From contig NC_133782.1 of assembly GCF_003597395.2 (NCBI RefSeq), positions 4,708,513 through 4,772,512 on the forward strand: a stretch of 64,000 bases of DNA, given 5' to 3'. Origin of the DNA: Chelonoidis abingdonii (lineage: Eukaryota > Chordata > Testudines > Testudinidae). Shown one piece after another: positions 36,501-42,500 of the stretch. The position numbers were made by a program, and so were the translations under genes. The notes beneath the pieces are model-generated. The model worked only from the letters and a program-made list of their open reading frames with translations, was not told where the DNA came from and did no database searches. Numbering within the stretch: the first letter of the stretch is position 1; each line of letters opens with the position of its first letter.

Positions 36501-39500
36501 TTAGGGGTTGGGCTGGGCTTTTTACTAACTACTTTCCAGGGGGCTGGACAGGATGAGGAAGAGAGAAGGGGAAGGAGAGAATCACAGAGAGAGAGGCGGG
36601 GGAGGAGGGGGATCAGGGTACCAATGGATTTGGATTCTTACAGGAATGTCTTTCAGCACCTGGTTTTCCGCCTTAGGTCTCCCTTTCTTCTTGCCTTCTG
36701 TTTTGTCGCTGGTTGCATTTTCTGCAAACAAACACAGAACATGTGGCCCACAGCTACCCAGCCAGCAATTCCAGACCTTGATTTCCGTCGTTGCACTAGA
36801 CTTCCCCTGCCTATTACCCGGCCCAGATAGCCCACCATTTCCTAACCCTCCCTCCTGACTGTGCCATGACTGTCCAAACTTCACACCACAATTCAGCCTG
36901 AATCTAATCCAGGGTTAGAGTCAACCTCAGTGCACACCAGCAGCCGAACTCCAAGGGCAGGAATTTCAAAACACTCAGCTCTGGCCTAGCTCTGCTCCTG
37001 TTTAACCCATTGACTTCAGCAGGAGCCCCGCCCCGCCAAAGCTGAGTGCTCCTGAAATCCCTGCCCGACGAGTCCGTTTCTTTTTGTCTCCAACAATAAA
37101 CAGGCTTGGGCTGGAAAAAGGGGCCAAACCCTGATGCCCTGGGAAGGGAACCAGGGGCAAAGATACAAAACAGGATCGAGTAGCCCGAGCCAGGCTGGAA
37201 AACATAGGAAATGTCCCACTCCCTTTTAAAGCATTAGAGCTCCACTGCACTCCCACCCTGCCTGCACAACAACCACTTCCAGCAATGCACAGCGCCGTGG
37301 CAATTACAGGTGTGCTTAGAATGGAAGCATTATGGCAGAGGAGGTGAGAGCTAGGAGAAGATGGCACGGGTAGGGGAGAGTGACGAGTTATGGCCACGGA
37401 GCTGATCCTGGGGAGCTGCAGAGACTGGAGGTGAGACAGTAAGGCCAGGAAGAAGGAACAGACGATGCAGGACTAAACAGAAACTACACGCTGCACATCA
37501 TCTCCGTGAGGCTGTTTAGGGGGAAAGTTCACCCCTCTCCTGGGGGGCCAGCATGCAGCCTGTGAAGTGCTTACATCCTACCCTGAGGGCCTTGTGCTCG
37601 CCCGACTCTCAGCCTGGGCTCAAGCCATAGCAGCTTTGAGGCTCCTGCCCCTTGGTTCCCTACGTGAGTCCTCACTCCCGGGCAACCCTTACTGGTCCCA
37701 GCGGGAGTTCAGTTCACTCTTGGGGTCTTTCCAGAGCCCTACTTACAGTGACCTCGTCTCTAGCTCCTGGCGGTGCTTCCCAAGATCCACCACAGGTCAC
37801 TGGTTGGAAGCAGCCTGCCAGGGCCTTGGCTCGCATCCGGCTTGTAGGATCAGCCTGCCCTAAATGGGGGGCTGAAGGAAAAGGTCAGCAACTGCCTAAG
37901 GCTGAATTACTGGAGCTCGCTAGCAATCCCTGGAGAAACACCCCCTACCCCTCCTTAGGCCAGTCTCCCCCTCGTAAGCTCCACTTCTACATGGGGACCT
38001 GGGAGCACGTTCTGGGAGTGTGTCTGATGAGTACTGCCTGAATGCAGGAACAGGCAGACGGACAGGGCGCATTCCAGCACCGGCCTAAACGGGACGATCA
38101 TGATGTCTAGCCCTTGTTCTGGCTCCACTGTCCAGGGAAGAACTGCACTGGAGCTGAAAGAATAATTGATAGTTTGGGTCTGTCGACCCAAAACAATTGC
38201 CCCCTCCATTTTTTTAGTATAGTTTTCCATGTTATTTTCCCCCTTTCCGTTTTTTAAAAAACAAACCAAGCTACATTTCTAAACGAAATGTTCTGAAAGG
38301 AAAAGTCGACATTTTCATTTTGAAAATATCGATGTGAATGTTTCAACATTAAAAAAAGTCATTTTTTGTGGCCAAAACTATTCATCGCATTCGACCCAAA
38401 ATTGTGAATAGTTTTGGTCAGGCCGAAACTGCATTTTTTTTTTACCAAATAAACTATTTGTCCGAAAAATTTCACCCAGTTCTAAATCTTATCCCATGAG
38501 AACTAAAATTGGATTATCACAGTTTTTCTGCTATCAAACTTGCTGAATACATCAACAGCAGCAAGGTACCTACCCAAATGACCCTGGTTTGCAGAGTCCA
38601 TCTGCCAAGCTGATGTCCCAAAGGGCTGTATTTTCATAAGATCCACTAGCGTCCTGCATTACAGCCAGCATAATGCACCCTTAAAATATAACCTTAATCA
38701 ACAGGGCTAATCCTCTGAAAATTCCATTAGGTCGAGCTCCTTTGGTATCCAATGACCTGGGTTGTTCTGCCCAGGACCGGCTCTACAGTTTTCGCCGCCC
38801 TAAGCAGCGCACTGAATTGCCGCCGCAGGCGGCGGGGGCAGTCCATGTGCCCTTAGGGTGGCAGGTGCGTTTCCGCAGCGGCGGCAATTCGGCGGCAGCT
38901 TCAGTTTAGCTGAAGCCGCTGTGGACAGCTAAATATAGAAGCTGCTGCCGAACTGCCGCCACCGAGGAAATGCATGTGCCGCCCTAAGGGCACACGGACT
39001 GCCCCCGCTGTCCACGGTGACAATTCGGCGCGCTGCTGGGGGCAAAAACATACGGACTGCCGCCCCTTGAAGATTGCTGCCCCTGAAGCTTGGAATGCTG
39101 GTGCCTGGAGCCGGCCCTGGTTCTGCCGACTCCTGCACCAGTGTCCCAATGTAACTTCCTATCATTTCAAGCAGGACTTGACACTCTCCTTTCTAATTTC
39201 ATACAACCCCCCCTGCAAACAAAAATAGAGATGAAGCCCCAGTTTGGCCGAACCCCATTCAGCAGCAGAGTTTTCATTATTGTCATGGGCCAGACAGAAC
39301 AGCACAGAGCCCTTCTGACCGGTCGAGAATGACAATGTGTATTTACATATCACAGTGCCGAACACTATATGGCTGCGTATGTCATAACATTATGGTCTCC
39401 AGCTGGCAGCCAGGAGGCCTTCCCAGCACTATTCCAGTTTTACACTGAAATCAATGGAGCTACTCTAGGATAAGGCAGGAATAGTGCCGCAGAGAATCAG

Positions 39501-42500
39501 CATCACCAAAGCAGGCTGGAGCTCTGCCCTTCCTCTTCCACTGCAGATTGTCAGGGTCCCACTCAGGTTCTTGGTGCAACAAAGATTTTTCAGGTGTCTA
39601 CTCCATACCCCACGGATGAGGCAATTACATACTTAAATTCCTCGTGAACACTCGGAGGACAAGCCTACTCCCATGCTGTTCTCCTGGCCTATCGCATCAG
39701 CTAACAGTACAGATGGGAGTTCCTTGCAAGAGGAAGGGGGTAGTTTCCTTATCCTCCTTGCTTGCCTCTGAAGATTTTGGGATACTAACATAGGACATTC
39801 CAGGAACATCCTCTAGGATGAAGGGGCTCGGCCCTGCGAAAGACCGCAAGGGAGACAGTTTTGCTGACAATCTGTGGTCAGTGCTGCTTATTTTGCAAAC
39901 AGGAGCTTTTGGAGTCGACTGAAGTATTTATTTACTGGCAAGGAATCACAAGAGCCTCCAGTCACACTCTAAAGCCATGGTCGAGTTTCCCTCGCTGCAT
40001 CACAGAACAGGCTCTGTGAGTCAGGGTGAGCTACTGCACCCCAAAACCATTGGCTGTTGGTTTTGTTATCAATACAGTTGCTGACATGGCAGATTGAGTT
40101 TAAGGGGGCCTCAAATATGTACCTTAGAGGCTTTGGTCTTGTGTCTGAGGTGGTGGATACAAATGCACCACAAAACACGTCCTGATTGTGCCTTTCTGGT
40201 ATCGCAATCTCTCTCTCTAGTCTAACTTCCAGGTCAGGAACCTCCAGTTAAAAATATCGTTTTGTTTCACTTAATATAGCATCAGGTACAGGAATGGTCT
40301 AGTGCAAAATGGCAGAAGCAACTAAGAGTGACAAAAAATAGCAAATGCATCTTTTTCAGTTATATTAAAGGACATATTAGTGATTACATTTTCCATGTGG
40401 CCATTTCTTTGACTGCTAGCGTTCTCCCTCTGTTCCTGCTTCCTCCATCTATTCAGGGTATAGTTTAAAGCAAGCATTCAAAAATCATAAGTTGGGGCCC
40501 CCAAAGCCATGAGATTGACTTTAAAAATAATATATTTTGGGGGTGGGAGTGGAGGTTATTTGCTTTCTGGTGTCTGAGAGTTAAAGAGTCACGTTTGTCC
40601 ATAACCATAAGTCTAAATCTTACTTTTGCTTTTTAAATGAAAGCTGCAATTTTCATTTAATAACATGACTCCAGGAGCTGGGGCTGTAAGAAAAATACTG
40701 TGAGAGTTGTGCTAAAATATGATCCTAGATATGATGCATATTGCTTGGCACATGCTTATATACTGATTTCAATGTGAGATGAGGGTGCTCAGCAGTTCTG
40801 AAAAACCAGCCTCCAGGCTTTTAAAAATTTGGCAACCACAATGGAAACATCCAAAATTAGAAGCCACTTTTGAAAATGTAGTATACAGCAGAAAAAACAT
40901 GAATAGGGGAAACAAATTCTTAACGTTTTCCGTTACTAAATTAGATGTTATTTGCAGCTGTACTGTAAAGGTGCAAATACCTGCAATCATGGTATAAAAA
41001 CCTCAAAAGACTTTGCGACCAAATTGTCAAAACCGAGTCTCTCTATGTGCATGCACAACTCTGCCTGCACAACCACTTGCATGCACAATTTTTGGCACAC
41101 TGCTGCTAAACTAAGAACACTGACACATACCAGCTCCAAGCCAAAACACAAATGGGTTCTGAGCTCGTCAATTGTATCATTTGTATGAGCCAGTGGGAGC
41201 GTGTAAAAATTGAACATGCCCCCAAAAGTGAAACCAGCCCCCCTCCAGAGGGCCAGGACATTGAAGTGTTTCTTTGAGGGCTTAATTGCAACTGAAGTGG
41301 TGCACAGAGTGAATTTAACCCAAAGGCAGGTGGAAAAGATGTCCCTCGGCAATATTCAGAATGGGCCAGTAGAAACAGTAAGCAGTAAAATGAAGATTCA
41401 GGCTTAGATGCGGAGGGTTTAATTAAAGGAGGGAAAAAAACACTGCTAGTAAATGCTCCATCTGAAGGGGAAACAAAAACAGCTTGTGGAGAACAATTTA
41501 CATCTACAAAAAACCACCAACAGAAAAATCAAACAAAAAACAACCCAAGAATAAACTCTGCAAACTCACATGCTGCACTGCCAGAGAATTCAAAGATTCC
41601 GGCTCAGAATGTGGTTCTAATTTAGAAGCTAGATTTTTGGGGGGTTTTCTTTTTCTTTTTTTGGAAAACTATTACAAGCTGGATGAAAGGCTACCTACAA
41701 AACTTTCCCTCAGGATAAGCTGACTCTCAAGTTTTATGCTGTATGCCCCAAATACCCTGGGGCAAAGAGGCATCTAGAAAATAAGACTGTTTAGTATTTT
41801 ATTTCTAGTTCCTTAAAGTCATATCAGCTGTTCTGCTCAGCTTTGACAGCCATGAACCCATCGTTCTGCTGATCCACAACAATGTGTGTGGAATATGTGG
41901 CTTTTAGTCTATGGCACAGTTATAACCCTTACAGAATATAAAATAACTGTTGAAAGCTGAGCTCTCTGCCTTATAAAGCCACATATCTGACTTTCCCGTA
42001 AGGAAACCTCATTGCTCCAGTACAGCTCCCATAGCTCCAATATAACAGAATGATGCATTTTAGTGGTCAGAGCAGTCAGGAGCCAGCTGGTGCGACAGTA
42101 GGGACCAGAGCCCATTAAACCAGGTTAGTTCACAGCCATGTATTTGCTGCTGTTTATGCCATTCAGCCCCACACTTTACAAACAGCCTCGCAAAACTGTC
42201 ACGAAGGCACATCCAGGCAGATGGAAACCCTGCCTGCCCTTCCCCTGCCAGGATGATTGAGTATAATGAAAAAAGAAATGAATGCAGTGCACTTGCCCAT
42301 CAAAAACAATTACTAGCCCTGATTAAGTGGGTTAATAGAATTTTGCATGGGTGCTCTGAAATCATCTTAGTTCTGGAGTAAGGTTTGCAGGTCCCCTTTC
42401 AAAACCTTTACCAAAGTTCTGTTAAGAGTTTTCCACTTATTAGAAATTGTTTGTTGGTTACATATTTTTCTTTACCTCCTGGATTCTGAGACTGTAAGGT

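Noticed and set aside
26942..39119. Assigning families A and B to one transposon
   Set aside because: The ends differ (CAGGGGTCGGCAACC against CAGGGCCGGCTC) and the interiors are unrelated; only the 8-bp duplication length is shared.
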